This document shows positions 1-8,178 of a stretch of 64,000 nt of DNA, in pieces. Position numbers and translations under genes: made by a program. The stretch covers positions 310,064-374,063 of the forward strand of contig NZ_NBYX01000004.1 in assembly GCF_002099195.1 (NCBI RefSeq), read 5' to 3'. The notes under the pieces were generated by a model. That model was not told where the DNA came from. It did no database searches and worked only from the letters and a program-made list of their open reading frames with translations. The stretch's first letter is position 1. Every line of letters begins with the position of its first letter. This stretch comes from Burkholderia puraquae (lineage in GTDB: Bacteria; Pseudomonadota; Gammaproteobacteria; Burkholderiales; Burkholderiaceae).

Positions 1-953
1 CACGCGTCGAGACGACCGTTGCCGCACGCGTCGACTATGTCGGCCTCGCCGCGCTGATCGTCGGCGTCGGTGCGCTTCAGATCGTGCTCGACAAGGGCAA
101 CGAAGCCGACTGGTTCAACTCGACGTTCATCGTCGTGATGTCGGTGGTCGCCGCGTTCGGCATCGCGCTGTTCCTGATCTGGGAGCTCAACGAGCCGAAT
201 CCGATCGTGAACCTGCGGCTCTTCGCGCATCGCAACTTCGCGGCCGGCACACTGACGCTCGTGCTCGCGTATTCGGCGTTCTTCGCGGTCAACGTGATCG
301 TGCCGCAGTGGCTGCAGCGCACGCTCGGCTACACGTCGTTCTGGGCCGGGCTCGCCGTCGCACCGATGGGCGTGATCCCGGTGCTGATGACGCCGTTCAT
401 GGGCAAGTACGCGCCGCGCTTCAACATGCGCGTGCTCGTGTGCTGCGCATTCGCGATCCTCGGCACGTCGTCGTTCCTGCGCGCGGGCTTCGTGCCCGAC
501 ATCGACTTCACGCATATCGCGCTGATCCAGCTGCTGCAGGGCCTCGGCCTCGCGCTGTTCATCATGCCGATCAACAGCATCCTGCTGTCCGACCTGAAGC
601 CGGACGAGATCGCCGCCGGCTCCGGCCTGTCCACTTTCCTGCGCACGCTCGGCGCGAGCTTCGCCGTGTCGATCACGTCGTTCCTGTGGGACCGGCGCGC
701 GATCCTGCACCACGCGCAGCTCAGCGAGCACGTGAGCGCGTTCGATCCGGCCGTGCGGGCCGAAGTCGCGCGGCTCGGCGGCGGCGATCCGCAACGCGCG
801 GCGACGCTGCTGGGCAACCTGGTCGACGCGCAGGCGTACCAGATCTCGTTCAACGACGTTTCGTTCGCGCTCGGCTGCGTGTATCTCGCCGTGATCGCGG
901 TGGTCTGGCTCGCCCGTCCGCCGTTCGGCCCCGGCGCCGCCGCGAAACGATGA
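1..953 (+). CDS. MFS multidrug exporter, EmrB/QacA (DHA2) family, 3' part
   Basis: Inner-membrane proton-coupled drug exporter; only the C-terminal part is in the window, and the reading frame is already open at base 3. Hydrophobic segments alternate with short loops, and the stretch around VDYVGLAALIVGVGALQIVL followed by DKGNEADWF is typical of the middle of 14-helix EmrB-type proteins. Later segments carry the usual LLQGLGLALFIMPIN and a C-terminal helix before AAAKR. An HlyD-like partner would be expected upstream, outside the window. The stop codon lies inside an ATGATG, so the next frame could be coupled. The family is clear; the substrate is unknown. Confidence 0.9.
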   Translation, partial: RVETTVAARVDYVGLAALIVGVGALQIVLDKGNEADWFNSTFIVVMSVVAAFGIALFLIWELNEPNPIVNLRLFAHRNFAAGTLTLVLAYSAFFAVNVIVPQWLQRTLGYTSFWAGLAVAPMGVIPVLMTPFMGKYAPRFNMRVLVCCAFAILGTSSFLRAGFVPDIDFTHIALIQLLQGLGLALFIMPINSILLSDLKPDEIAAGSGLSTFLRTLGASFAVSITSFLWDRRAILHHAQLSEHVSAFDPAVRAEVARLGGGDPQRAATLLGNLVDAQAYQISFNDVSFALGCVYLAVIAVVWLARPPFGPGAAAKR

Positions 954-1012
954 TGCGGGTGCTGCGCGGCCCGTTCCGACCCATGCTGTTCAATTCGATG
1001 GAGATTGACCCG

Positions 1013-1444
1013 ATGCCTACCCACCACGCTGGCGCCATGCCGCCCGACCTGGCGGCGCTCGCCGTGTTCGACGTCACGGAATTTCCGTTCGTCGTCGTGC
1101 GCAACGACGCGATCGCGTCCACCGGCTACGCGCAGCGCTGGCTCGACGACATGCACGCGCTGATGCGGCACGGCGAGCCGTTTGTCATGATCTTTCCGCC
1201 GGCTCGCCCGGACGAAGCGCACGACGACCGCAAGGAACGCGGCATGTGGCTCAAGCAGAACCGCGCCGCGCTCGCCGCCGTCTGCCGTGCGCTCATCACG
1301 ATCGAACCGGACCCAACCGAGCGTGAAGCGGCCATCGCGAACGCGTCCGGCATCGAAAAGGCGTTCGGCATTCCGTTCGACGTGACGGCTTCGCTCGACG
1401 ACGCGAAGCAGGCCGGCCGGCGACGCCTGGCTGAGGCGGTCTAG
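1013..1444 (+). CDS. hypothetical protein, 143 aa
   Basis: I do not recognise this protein with certainty. It is soluble, has no signal peptide, and begins with an alternating beta-strand-like stretch (FDVTEFPFVVVRNDAIAS) followed by an amphipathic helix with WLDDMHALM, which is loosely reminiscent of SpoIIAA/STAS-like folds. The start at 1013 is chosen because GGAG lies nine bases upstream; in-frame ATGs at 950, 953 and 998 are possible, and 950 would overlap the exporter stop. It sits between the exporter and a LuxR regulator on the same strand and may be co-transcribed with the exporter. Confidence 0.65.
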   Translation: MPTHHAGAMPPDLAALAVFDVTEFPFVVVRNDAIASTGYAQRWLDDMHALMRHGEPFVMIFPPARPDEAHDDRKERGMWLKQNRAALAAVCRALITIEPDPTEREAAIANASGIEKAFGIPFDVTASLDDAKQAGRRRLAEAV

Positions 1445-1458
1445 CGCGGCCCGTTCGC

Positions 1459-1483
1459 GCGCAACGTCTCGAACCGGTTGCGC
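1459..1483 (+). promoter_or_regulatory. 7-bp inverted repeat upstream of luxR-type gene
   Basis: GCGCAAC at 1459-1465 and GTTGCGC at 1477-1483 form a dyad with an 11-base centre, roughly 50-70 bases before the LuxR-type start. It could be a regulator site or an RNA hairpin. It is longer than a canonical 18-22 bp lux box and lacks the CTG/CAG ends, so calling it a lux box is not justified. Confidence 0.35.
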
Positions 1484-1530
1484 AAGTCCGCCTGAATGCA
1501 GATTCCAACTAAATGAACGGGGTGGCTTGT

Positions 1531-2265
1531 ATGAATGGACTGGAATGTTTGAAATGGTTGGTACCCGGCGACACGGACGCGTCATGGCAGAGAATGACCG
1601 ACGCGGCCGCCGGAATGGGGTTCGACAAGGTCGTGCTGATCGTGTTGCCGTTTACCGGCGCGTCGTTCGATCTCGCGCGCAAATGGAGCAGCGGTGTGCC
1701 CGGCTGGACGGCGTTGTATCGGCAACGCCAGTTCGACCGCGTCGATCCGATGCTGCGGCATTGCTTCCGTTCGGCGCTGCCGCTCGTCTGGGACGACGCA
1801 CTGTTCGCGCTGCCGGAGCAGCGGCCGTGTTACGAAGCGGCGGCCGCGTACGGCATGCGCAGCGGCGTCGTGCTACCGGTGCGCGGCGCGAAGGGGGAGG
1901 TCGGCATGCTGTTGTGCGCGAGCACGGACGAGCTTGCCGCCACGCGCGAGCACTGCGACCGTCATCTCGCGGCGCTGACGCTGCTGCGCGACGTCGCGTG
2001 CGAAGCGATCGCCGGCACACGTTGCCATGCGCCACCCGACAGCGTGCCGCGGCTCAGCCGGCGGGAAGTCGAATGCCTGCGCTGGCACGCGGCCGGCAAG
2101 ACGTCGTGGGAAATCGGCCACATCCTGAACGTGACCGAGTCGTGCATCAATTTCCACTTCATGAACATCCGCCGCAAGTTCAACGTGTCACGTCGGCATG
2201 AAGCCGTGCTGCGTGCAGTCGAGTGGGGGTTGATCAGCATCTCCGACGTGACGGTGCCGACCTGA
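1531..2265 (+). CDS. LuxR-family quorum-sensing-type regulator (solo)
   Basis: Transcription factor with an N-terminal acyl-homoserine-lactone-type binding domain and a C-terminal GerE/LuxR helix-turn-helix (LSRREVECLRWHAAGKTSWE onward). All six residues normally conserved in AHL receptors are visible: W and Y in GWTALY, D-P in RVDPML, W in LVWDD and G in MRSGVVLP, so ligand binding is plausible. The start at 1531 follows GGGGTGG by five bases; an in-frame ATG at 1513 would add six residues but has no ribosome binding site. No luxI lies in the window, so it acts as a solo or with a remote synthase. Its 3' end overlaps the convergent amidotransferase by 78 bases. Which named Burkholderia LuxR it corresponds to cannot be decided here. 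Confidence 0.85.
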   Translation: MNGLECLKWLVPGDTDASWQRMTDAAAGMGFDKVVLIVLPFTGASFDLARKWSSGVPGWTALYRQRQFDRVDPMLRHCFRSALPLVWDDALFALPEQRPCYEAAAAYGMRSGVVLPVRGAKGEVGMLLCASTDELAATREHCDRHLAALTLLRDVACEAIAGTRCHAPPDSVPRLSRREVECLRWHAAGKTSWEIGHILNVTESCINFHFMNIRRKFNVSRRHEAVLRAVEWGLISISDVTVPT

Positions 2266-2970
2266 TGCGGGTGCATCGTCGAGCCAGCGGTCGAGAAACG
2301 CGCTGAGCCACGCGGCCGTCGCGCGGTCGTGCCGCCGGCCTTCGCGTGCCTGCGTCGCGAGGTCCTGCGCACCGGGCGCCGACAGCTTGTGCGCGGCGGC
2401 CGTGCTCCAGCGACGCATCATCGGATAGCTCACTTCCGGATGGAACTGGACGCCATACGCGCGCGGCCCGTAGCGGACGGCCTGGTTCTCGAAGTGCTCG
2501 CCGGTCGCGAGGATCTCGAGCCCGGCGACACGCTCGAAGCCCTCGCGATGCCACTGGTAGACATGCGACGGCCACGACCCGAGCCGCCGGCCGGCGGGCG
2601 TCGCGGCGATCGGCCAATAGCCGATTTCCGCGCGTCCGTCCCGATGCGCGCTCACGCGGCCGCCCAGGTGGCGGATCATCATCTGCGCACCGAGGCAGAC
2701 ACCGAGAAAGGGCGCGGCCTCGCGCAGCGGCACGCCGATCCAGTCGATCTCGTCCTGAATCCAGCGCTCGCCGTCGTTGGCGCTCATCGGGCCGCCGAAC
2801 ACCACGGCGCCCGCATGGTCGGCCAGCGTCGCCGGCAACGGATCGCCGAGCGGTGGGCGGCGAATGTCGAGCGGATGGCCGCGGGCGGCAAGCAGCCGGC
2901 CGATCCGGCCAGGGCTCGACTGTTCGCGATGCAGGACGATCAGGATCGGACGAAGGGCGGAGTGCGTCAT
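2188..2970 (-). CDS. class I glutamine amidotransferase (GuaA-type GATase domain)
   Basis: Cytoplasmic amidohydrolase of the triad class I GATase fold, here stand-alone (260 aa). The nucleophile elbow GVCLGAQ and the histidine/glutamate motif VQFHPEVSY give the Cys-His-Glu triad, and VVFGGPMSANDG is the usual oxyanion-side loop. Stand-alone members may hydrolyse glutamine or gamma-glutamyl compounds; no synthetase partner is adjacent. It is last in a minus-strand cluster with a glutathione transferase and a PLP lyase. The start at 2970 (MTHSALRP) is where family similarity begins. The C-terminal 25 or so residues are encoded antisense to the luxR-type gene and look like a read-through extension. 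Confidence 0.85.
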   Translation of the reverse strand: MTHSALRPILIVLHREQSSPGRIGRLLAARGHPLDIRRPPLGDPLPATLADHAGAVVFGGPMSANDGERWIQDEIDWIGVPLREAAPFLGVCLGAQMMIRHLGGRVSAHRDGRAEIGYWPIAATPAGRRLGSWPSHVYQWHREGFERVAGLEILATGEHFENQAVRYGPRAYGVQFHPEVSYPMMRRWSTAAAHKLSAPGAQDLATQAREGRRHDRATAAWLSAFLDRWLDDAPASGRHRHVGDADQPPLDCTQHGFMPT

Positions 2971-3025
2971 GTCGTGTCGATAGGGTCGTGAAGTGGTGCG
3001 GTCGTGAGGGTCGTCACGCAGGAAG

Positions 3026-3670
3026 TCAGCCCGGCTGGCCACGCAACGCGTCGAACGACACCATCACCTGTTCGCGATACGCGGGCCGTCGGCACAGGCG
3101 GGCGTACCAGGCCTCGACGTGCGGCAACGGCGGCCGCTCGACGTCGAGCGAGAAATAGCGGAACAGCGTCGCGCCGGCCGGAATGTCGGCCAGGCCCGGC
3201 GTCGCACCGCCGAGGAACGGCTGCGTCGACAGCAGCCGGTCGAGCAGCGTGAAGTGCGTCGCGCTGCGCGCGGCCTTGTCGCGCACGAGCGCATCGTCGC
3301 GCCGCTCCGGCGGCGTTCGCACGAGCGCCCAGAACAGCCCGGTCATCACGTCGGGTTCGAGCGCGGTCTGCGACCAGTCCATCCAGCGCTCCGCGCGCGA
3401 GCGGGCGAACGCGTCGCGGCACCAGAACGGATTGTTCGGCACGCGCGCCGCGAGATAGCGCAGGATCGTATGCGACTCCCACACGATGTCGCCGTCCCAG
3501 TCGATCACCGGAATCCGGCAGGTCGGATTCAGCGCCGCGAACGCGGGCGTCTGCAGCGAACCGTGTTCGCCGCCGGCCGCGATGTGCCGGTAAGGCACGC
3601 CCAGCTCGCCGATCAGCCACAACACCTTCTGCACGTTGAACGACGTGCGGCGGCCCCAGACGGTCAGCAT
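3026..3670 (-). CDS. glutathione S-transferase
   Basis: Cytosolic GST of 214 aa. The N-terminal thioredoxin-like domain has the Ser-type active-site start (RRTSFNVQKVLW), cis-Pro in CRIPVI and the glutathione-binding ES pair in VWESHTILRYLA; the C-terminal helical domain has the GLADIPAGAT motif (usually ADI/ADx). It overlaps the upstream PLP-lyase gene by seven bases, so translational coupling is likely. It belongs to the six-gene minus-strand cluster; an electrophilic sulfur compound or conjugate is a reasonable but unproven substrate. Confidence 0.9.
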   Translation of the reverse strand: MLTVWGRRTSFNVQKVLWLIGELGVPYRHIAAGGEHGSLQTPAFAALNPTCRIPVIDWDGDIVWESHTILRYLAARVPNNPFWCRDAFARSRAERWMDWSQTALEPDVMTGLFWALVRTPPERRDDALVRDKAARSATHFTLLDRLLSTQPFLGGATPGLADIPAGATLFRYFSLDVERPPLPHVEAWYARLCRRPAYREQVMVSFDALRGQPG

Positions 3671-4917
3671 CGCACGGCATCCTCGCAAGCGACGGCCTGC
3701 TGCGCGCACGCCGCATAGCGATCGAGTCCGGCCGCGAGATCGGCGATCAGGTCGTCCGGATCCTCGAGGCCGATATGCACGCGCACGCCACGGCTGTCAG
3801 CCGGCCAGCGTGTCGCGAGGCCGTGCGCGTCCAGCTCGAACGGCAGCGCGAGGCTCTCGTAGCCGCCCCACGAATAGCCGAGCCCGAACAGCGCGAGATG
3901 GTCGAGAAACGCTTCGACCGCGTGCGGCGGCGCCGGCTGCAGCACGATCGAGAACAAACCCGACGCCCCCCGAAAATCGCGGCGCCACAGTGCATGTCCG
4001 TCGTCGCCGGGCAGCGCCGGATACAGCACGCGCTGCACTTCGGGGCGCGTTGCAAGCCAGGTCGCGACCGCAAGCGCATTGCGCTGGTGCTGCCGCAGCC
4101 GCACACCGAGCGTGCGCAACCCGCGCAGCGCGAGATAGACGTCGTCGGGGCCCGCGCACAGCCCGAGATCGCCGTGCAGTTGCTTCAACGCGGGCCATGC
4201 GCGTTCGCTGGCCGATACGGTGCCGAGCATCGCGTCGGAATGCCCGACCAGATACTTGGTGCCGGCCTGGATCGACAGGTCGATGCCGAATGCGTGCGGC
4301 TGAAAGAAGAGCGGCGTGGCCCAGCTGTTGTCCGCGACGACCAGCGCGCCGTGCGCCTGCGCGAGCCGGACCAGCGCGGGGATATCGTGCATGTCGAACG
4401 TGTAGGAGCCCGGCACTTCGACGTACAGCGCGCGCGTGTTCGCCCGGAATGCGGCCGCGACAGGCGTGCTGCCGTCGTACCAGGTCGTCTCGACGCCGAG
4501 CCGCGCGAGCACGCCTTCGCACGCATGGCGCACCGGGCCGTAGACCGATGCGGTCATCAGCAGGTGATCGCCGGGCTTCAGGCACGACAGCAGCGCGAGC
4601 GTGCACGCGGACAGCCCCGACGGACACAGCACCGCACCGGCGCCGCCTTCGAGGCTCGTCACCGCGCGCTCGAGCGCGTCGGTCGTCGGCGTGCCGCGGC
4701 GGCCGTAGATATACGGCTGCGTGCGGTTCAGCAGATCGGACACCGTCGGGCTGAGCACGGTCGACGCGTGGTAGACGGGCGGATTGACAAAGCCGTGCCA
4801 GGCCGCGCTGTCGCGGCCCGCGTGCATGAGCCGCGTGTCTTCGTGCATCCGGCCGTCGATTCGGTCATGCAGGGTGCCGCCCGATTGCGACGGATGTGCG
4901 GCTGACTTCAAGGCCAT
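3664..4917 (-). CDS. metC: cystathionine beta-lyase family PLP enzyme
   Basis: Fold-type I PLP enzyme of the Cys/Met metabolism family (417 aa). PLP-binding features are visible: the GGAGAVLCPSGLSA region near residue 100, DNSWATPLFFQP with the ring-stacking and pyridine-nitrogen region, and the Schiff-base lysine in SIQAGTKYLVGHSD. The N-terminal MHEDTRLMHAG and YHASTVL also fit cystathionine beta-lyases. It would cleave a C-S bond to give a thiol, pyruvate and ammonia. The start at 4917 overlaps the upstream flavoprotein gene by ten bases. It lies in a probable catabolic cluster, so a substrate other than cystathionine is possible, and the symbol is by family only. Confidence 0.88.
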   Translation of the reverse strand: MALKSAAHPSQSGGTLHDRIDGRMHEDTRLMHAGRDSAAWHGFVNPPVYHASTVLSPTVSDLLNRTQPYIYGRRGTPTTDALERAVTSLEGGAGAVLCPSGLSACTLALLSCLKPGDHLLMTASVYGPVRHACEGVLARLGVETTWYDGSTPVAAAFRANTRALYVEVPGSYTFDMHDIPALVRLAQAHGALVVADNSWATPLFFQPHAFGIDLSIQAGTKYLVGHSDAMLGTVSASERAWPALKQLHGDLGLCAGPDDVYLALRGLRTLGVRLRQHQRNALAVATWLATRPEVQRVLYPALPGDDGHALWRRDFRGASGLFSIVLQPAPPHAVEAFLDHLALFGLGYSWGGYESLALPFELDAHGLATRWPADSRGVRVHIGLEDPDDLIADLAAGLDRYAACAQQAVACEDAVRC

Positions 4918-5561
4918 AGCGCGCACCGTTCCCAGCGCTGACCGGCACGGCGGTACGCCTGCCGCGCGAAGCGGCGCGCGCTGTCGGCACGCCAGAATTC
5001 GGCTTCGTCCGGCGCGAGCGCGTACAGATGCCAGTCGTCCGACACGAGGGCCGGGTCGGCGCCCAGCCGCGCGAGCTGCGCGTCGATCGCGCGGGTCAGG
5101 TCGGCGGGATCGTCGAGCCGTTCGCTTTGCCGGCCTGCCAGGATGCTCGCGCGCGAGCGCTCGGGGCGGCCCGCGAAATCCGCGCGGCCTTCGGCGGCCG
5201 GCAGCCGCTCGACCGGGCCGCTCAGGCGGACCTGGCTCGCGATCGCCGGCCAATAGAACGTCAGCGCGGCGAACGGCTGGTTTTCGATCTGGCGCCCCTT
5301 GGGGCTGCGCGCGCTCGCCGCAAAATGCCAGCCGCGCGCGTCGACGTTCAGCAGTACGACAGAGCGTGCATCGGGCCGTCCGTCCGGGCGGACTGTCGAC
5401 AGCGTCATCACCTGCGGTTCGACGGCGCCCGCGGTAACGGCCTCGTCGAGCCAGCGTTCGAATTGCGCTTGCGGCGTGTCGGGCCAGTCCTCTGCCGGTA
5501 CGTGCGGCGCTGCATGTGCGAGGGTTTTCAGCGCCTTCAGGCGCGTTGCGATCGTATCCAT
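4908..5561 (-). CDS. pyridoxamine 5'-phosphate oxidase family flavoprotein (PdxH-like)
   Basis: FMN-binding split-barrel protein of 217 aa with the PdxH layout: VMTLSTVRPDGRPDARSVVL (FMN-binding strand pair), FYWPAIASQVRLSGPVERLP, and a C-terminal dimerisation region DDWHLYALAPDEAEFWRADS ending in a variant of the usual RLxP (CALWP). The altered C-terminal signature suggests a paralogue rather than the housekeeping pyridoxal-phosphate salvage enzyme; PhzG-like enzymes are another possibility. Eight bases separate it from the upstream CitE-like gene and it overlaps the PLP lyase, so it may supply PLP for, or act in the same pathway as, that enzyme. Confidence 0.83.
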   Translation of the reverse strand: MDTIATRLKALKTLAHAAPHVPAEDWPDTPQAQFERWLDEAVTAGAVEPQVMTLSTVRPDGRPDARSVVLLNVDARGWHFAASARSPKGRQIENQPFAALTFYWPAIASQVRLSGPVERLPAAEGRADFAGRPERSRASILAGRQSERLDDPADLTRAIDAQLARLGADPALVSDDWHLYALAPDEAEFWRADSARRFARQAYRRAGQRWERCALWP

Positions 5562-5569
5562 GGCGGGCC

Positions 5570-6472
5570 TCAGGCGATGCCGAATTGCGTCGCGCGGGCG
5601 ATCAGACGATGCGCGGCGAGATAGTCGGGGACTTCCGCGAGGAAACCGTCGACGACGGCCGCGGCCACGCGGCGGCCACCGGACTCGCGCCGTGCGGTGT
5701 CGAACGCGCCGATCACGCGGCGGGCGAGGGCGACTTCGTCGGCCGTCGGCGTCAGCACGCGATTGACGACCGGCACGAACTGCGCGTTGACGATCGCCTT
5801 GGCCTGGTATCCCAGGCCGCGCGACACGCGCATGTCGAGCTCCGCGCCTTCGTTGTCGGCATAGCTGTACGGGCAGTCGATCGCGGTAACGCCGACCGCC
5901 GCGCATTCGACGCGAAAGCGCGATCGCACGTAGTCGAGCTCGCGGCCCGCGCGGGTGCGTTCGGCGCCCATGTCGGCCACCATGTCCTCGGTCGCGACGA
6001 GCACGGCCGACACGCGCGGGCTCGAACGTGCAATCGCCATCGTGTTCACGAGCCCGAGCGTCGTCTCGACGTTCGGCACCAGTTCGGTCGAGCCGGGCGC
6101 GATATCGTATTCGCGCTCGAAACGCGTGACGGCTTCGTCGAGCGCGACGACCTGCTCGGGCGTCGAGACGTACGACATCATCACGATGTCCGGCCGGCCG
6201 CGCATCGCGGCGCGCAGGTCGTCGATGCCGCCCGCATCGAGCGGGTTCACGCGCACGGACGCGAGGATGCCGGCATCGCGCCAGCCCGCGAGCACGCGCT
6301 CGCTGAGTTCGCGCGCGGCCGGACGCCGGTCCGGCGGCGTAAAGGTTTCGAGTTCCTGGATCAAAACGTCCGCACCGCTCGCGGCGCCGTCGACGAGCGC
6401 ATCGTGATCGGCGCCGGCGAGGAACAGCCAGGAGCGGCGCAGGCGGGAGGGGCGTCGGTGGGTCGTTGTCAT
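5570..6472 (-). CDS. HpcH/HpaI aldolase / CitE-like lyase
   Basis: TIM-barrel enzyme of the citrate-lyase beta / malyl-CoA lyase-like family (300 aa). Recognisable parts are RRSWLFLAGAD at the N-terminus, the arginine in ASVRVNPLDAGG, the metal-ligand glutamate in LVPNVETTLGLVN and the aspartate in VATEDMVADMG. The usual DLEDAV segment is replaced by QELETFTPP, a noticeable divergence near the active site. Substrate is probably a 3-hydroxyacyl-CoA or related acid. It is encoded 49 bases after an acyl-CoA dehydrogenase, which fits CoA-thioester catabolism. Confidence 0.85.
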   Translation of the reverse strand: MTTTHRRPSRLRRSWLFLAGADHDALVDGAASGADVLIQELETFTPPDRRPAARELSERVLAGWRDAGILASVRVNPLDAGGIDDLRAAMRGRPDIVMMSYVSTPEQVVALDEAVTRFEREYDIAPGSTELVPNVETTLGLVNTMAIARSSPRVSAVLVATEDMVADMGAERTRAGRELDYVRSRFRVECAAVGVTAIDCPYSYADNEGAELDMRVSRGLGYQAKAIVNAQFVPVVNRVLTPTADEVALARRVIGAFDTARRESGGRRVAAAVVDGFLAEVPDYLAAHRLIARATQFGIA

Positions 6473-6521
6473 GCGTGGATTCCTGTAAGGCGCGTGGTGC
6501 GCGTATCGATGGCGCGGGCGT

Positions 6522-7661
6522 TCAGCCGGCGCGCATCATCTGGTTGAAGATGTTCTTGCGATGCATTTCCTCGGTGCCGCCGACGCTCATGAAGCCCAAT
6601 GCGTCCGACGCGAATGCGGCCACCGGCCCGGCCTGGTAGCCGAGACTGCCGTACAGCCGCACGAGGCCGAGCGCGCCGTCGACGAGATCCTGCGCGCCGA
6701 CCAGCTTCGCGATCGAGCAGGTCATCAGCGCTTGCGGGTGGTCCGTCAGCAACTGCGCGAGCGCGCCGCGCGCGAGCCACGTGCCGCGCTCGATGCCGAT
6801 CTGCAGGTCGACGAGACGGCCCTGCACGTACTGGTGCGCGTCGATCGTGCTGTCGAAGCTGCGCCGGTCGCGGCAATAGCCGATCGCGTCGCGCAGATAC
6901 GGCGCCGTCACCTGCGCGGCGACGAGGCCGTAATAGAGGCGGCCGAGCGAAATGATGTCGATCAGGTTGCCGAGCCCGGCGCCCGGTTCGCCCAGCAGCT
7001 GGCCACGCGTGATCGGGCAGTCGTCGAAATGCAGCGCGCCGGTCGGCAGGTCGTCGAGGCCGAGCTTGCGGTCGGGCTCGGCGACCGTCATGCCCGGCTG
7101 GTCGCGATCGACGATCACGAGCGCGGTATTGCGTCGGCCGGGCGTCTCGATGCGCGTGACGACGAGGATGAAGCGCGCGAGCGGCGCGTGCGCGATGTTG
7201 AATTTGCTGCCGGTCAGCCGATAGCCGTCGCCGTGCTCGACCAGTTTCGTCGCAATGCTGCGCACGTCGGTGCCGGTGCCCGGTTCGGCGATCGCCGTCG
7301 CGCTCAGTTCGCCGCGCAGGATCGCGCCGAAATAGCGGTCCTGCTGGCTTGCCGTGCCGTAACGTTCGAGCGCGCGCACCATGCCGGCCTGCGCGATCAC
7401 CGACAGCAGCAGCGCCGGACGGCGGATCGACGATGCGAGCCCCTCGAGCGCCGCAGAAAAGTGCCACCAGCCGTGGCCGTCGCCGCCGTACGTCTCCGGC
7501 ACGATCATGTCCCACAGTCCTTCCTGACCAAGCCGGGCCCAGCCGGCTTCATCGAATCCGGCAGGCGCGCGGGCGTCGCGCTCCGCGGCGGCGATCTCCG
7601 TGCCGATGTCGCGAAAGCGCGCGAGCGTCGCATGCTGTTCCTGCGTCCAGTCAAATGGCAT
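6522..7661 (-). CDS. acyl-CoA dehydrogenase
   Basis: FAD-dependent acyl-CoA dehydrogenase of 379 aa. The sequence has the N-terminal helical domain (GQEGLWDMIVPETYGGDG), the middle beta domain with TAIAEPGTGTDVRSI and GSKFNIAHA (FAD/substrate region), and the C-terminal helical domain ending in VGGTEEMHRKNIFNQMM, where the EE pair occupies the usual catalytic-base region. It is first of the six-gene minus-strand cluster, with 49 bases to the next gene. The start at 7661 begins MPFDWTQEQ as in relatives. The chain specificity cannot be read from sequence. Confidence 0.9.
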   Translation of the reverse strand: MPFDWTQEQHATLARFRDIGTEIAAAERDARAPAGFDEAGWARLGQEGLWDMIVPETYGGDGHGWWHFSAALEGLASSIRRPALLLSVIAQAGMVRALERYGTASQQDRYFGAILRGELSATAIAEPGTGTDVRSIATKLVEHGDGYRLTGSKFNIAHAPLARFILVVTRIETPGRRNTALVIVDRDQPGMTVAEPDRKLGLDDLPTGALHFDDCPITRGQLLGEPGAGLGNLIDIISLGRLYYGLVAAQVTAPYLRDAIGYCRDRRSFDSTIDAHQYVQGRLVDLQIGIERGTWLARGALAQLLTDHPQALMTCSIAKLVGAQDLVDGALGLVRLYGSLGYQAGPVAAFASDALGFMSVGGTEEMHRKNIFNQMMRAG

Positions 7662-7855
7662 CTGTCGTGTCTCCGGTCGAAGCGGCGCGGCCTCGGACGG
7701 CGCGCCAGCGATGCCGACAAGAGTACGGGGGCATGGACGGGGGAGGTACTGGCAGTAGTGGTAGTTGCCGGGTGACGTGTCGCGGCGGGGGCGGGTGGGG
7801 TGGTGGCGGAGCCTCGCGGGGTGCGGCCGGTTGCACGCATCGCGGGCGCTCGTGG

Positions 7856-8122
7856 TCAGGCCGTCATGCTATCCAATCGGTTGTTGCTGGGCTTCGCGCG
7901 CCGTTGCGACACGAGACCTTGCGGCCCGTGATCACGCAAGCGGCCGACCAGTCGCCGGATCTGCCGCGTCGTCAGCCCGAGTCGTTCGGCTGCACGGCCG
8001 GGCTTCAAGCCCATATCCACCACAGCCTGGATCACCTTCAGACGGTCGAGTTCTCGCATGTTCAATGTCACCAGTGCCGTTCGGTACATCGCCGACTCCA
8101 TGATCTGACCGGGAGCCGGCAA
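7856..8122 (-). pseudogene. truncated transposase, N-terminal HTH part
   Basis: The 88-codon frame (probable original start near 8059, MRELDRLKVIQ) matches the N-terminal helix-turn-helix of ISNCY/IS481-like transposases: IQAVVDMGLKPGRAAERLGL, then TTRQIRRLVGRLRDHGPQGL and a basic QRRAKPSNNRL linker that normally leads to the DDE integrase domain. The frame stops right after the linker and no catalytic domain follows in any frame, so this is a remnant. It lies between the acyl-CoA dehydrogenase and the orphan RND gene. Confidence 0.8.
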
Positions 8123-8137
8123 GCTTACCGAGGTCCA

Positions 8138-8178
8138 AACACGACATTTCTAAATGGCTAGAACACGACATTTCTAAA
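8138..8178. repeat. 17-bp direct repeat at IS end
   Basis: Two identical copies of AACACGACATTTCTAAA, 24 bases apart start to start, just outside the transposase fragment. They are the clearest trace of the original element boundary. Confidence 0.75.

Noticed and set aside
308..1444. 378-codon frame covering the exporter end and the small gene
   Set aside because: Its first two thirds is the Arg/Ala-rich shadow of the exporter; only the part from 1013 looks like protein.
1459..1483. lux box upstream of the LuxR-type gene
   Set aside because: The dyad is 25 bp with GCGCAAC arms and lacks CTG-N10-CAG spacing, so it was recorded only as an inverted repeat.
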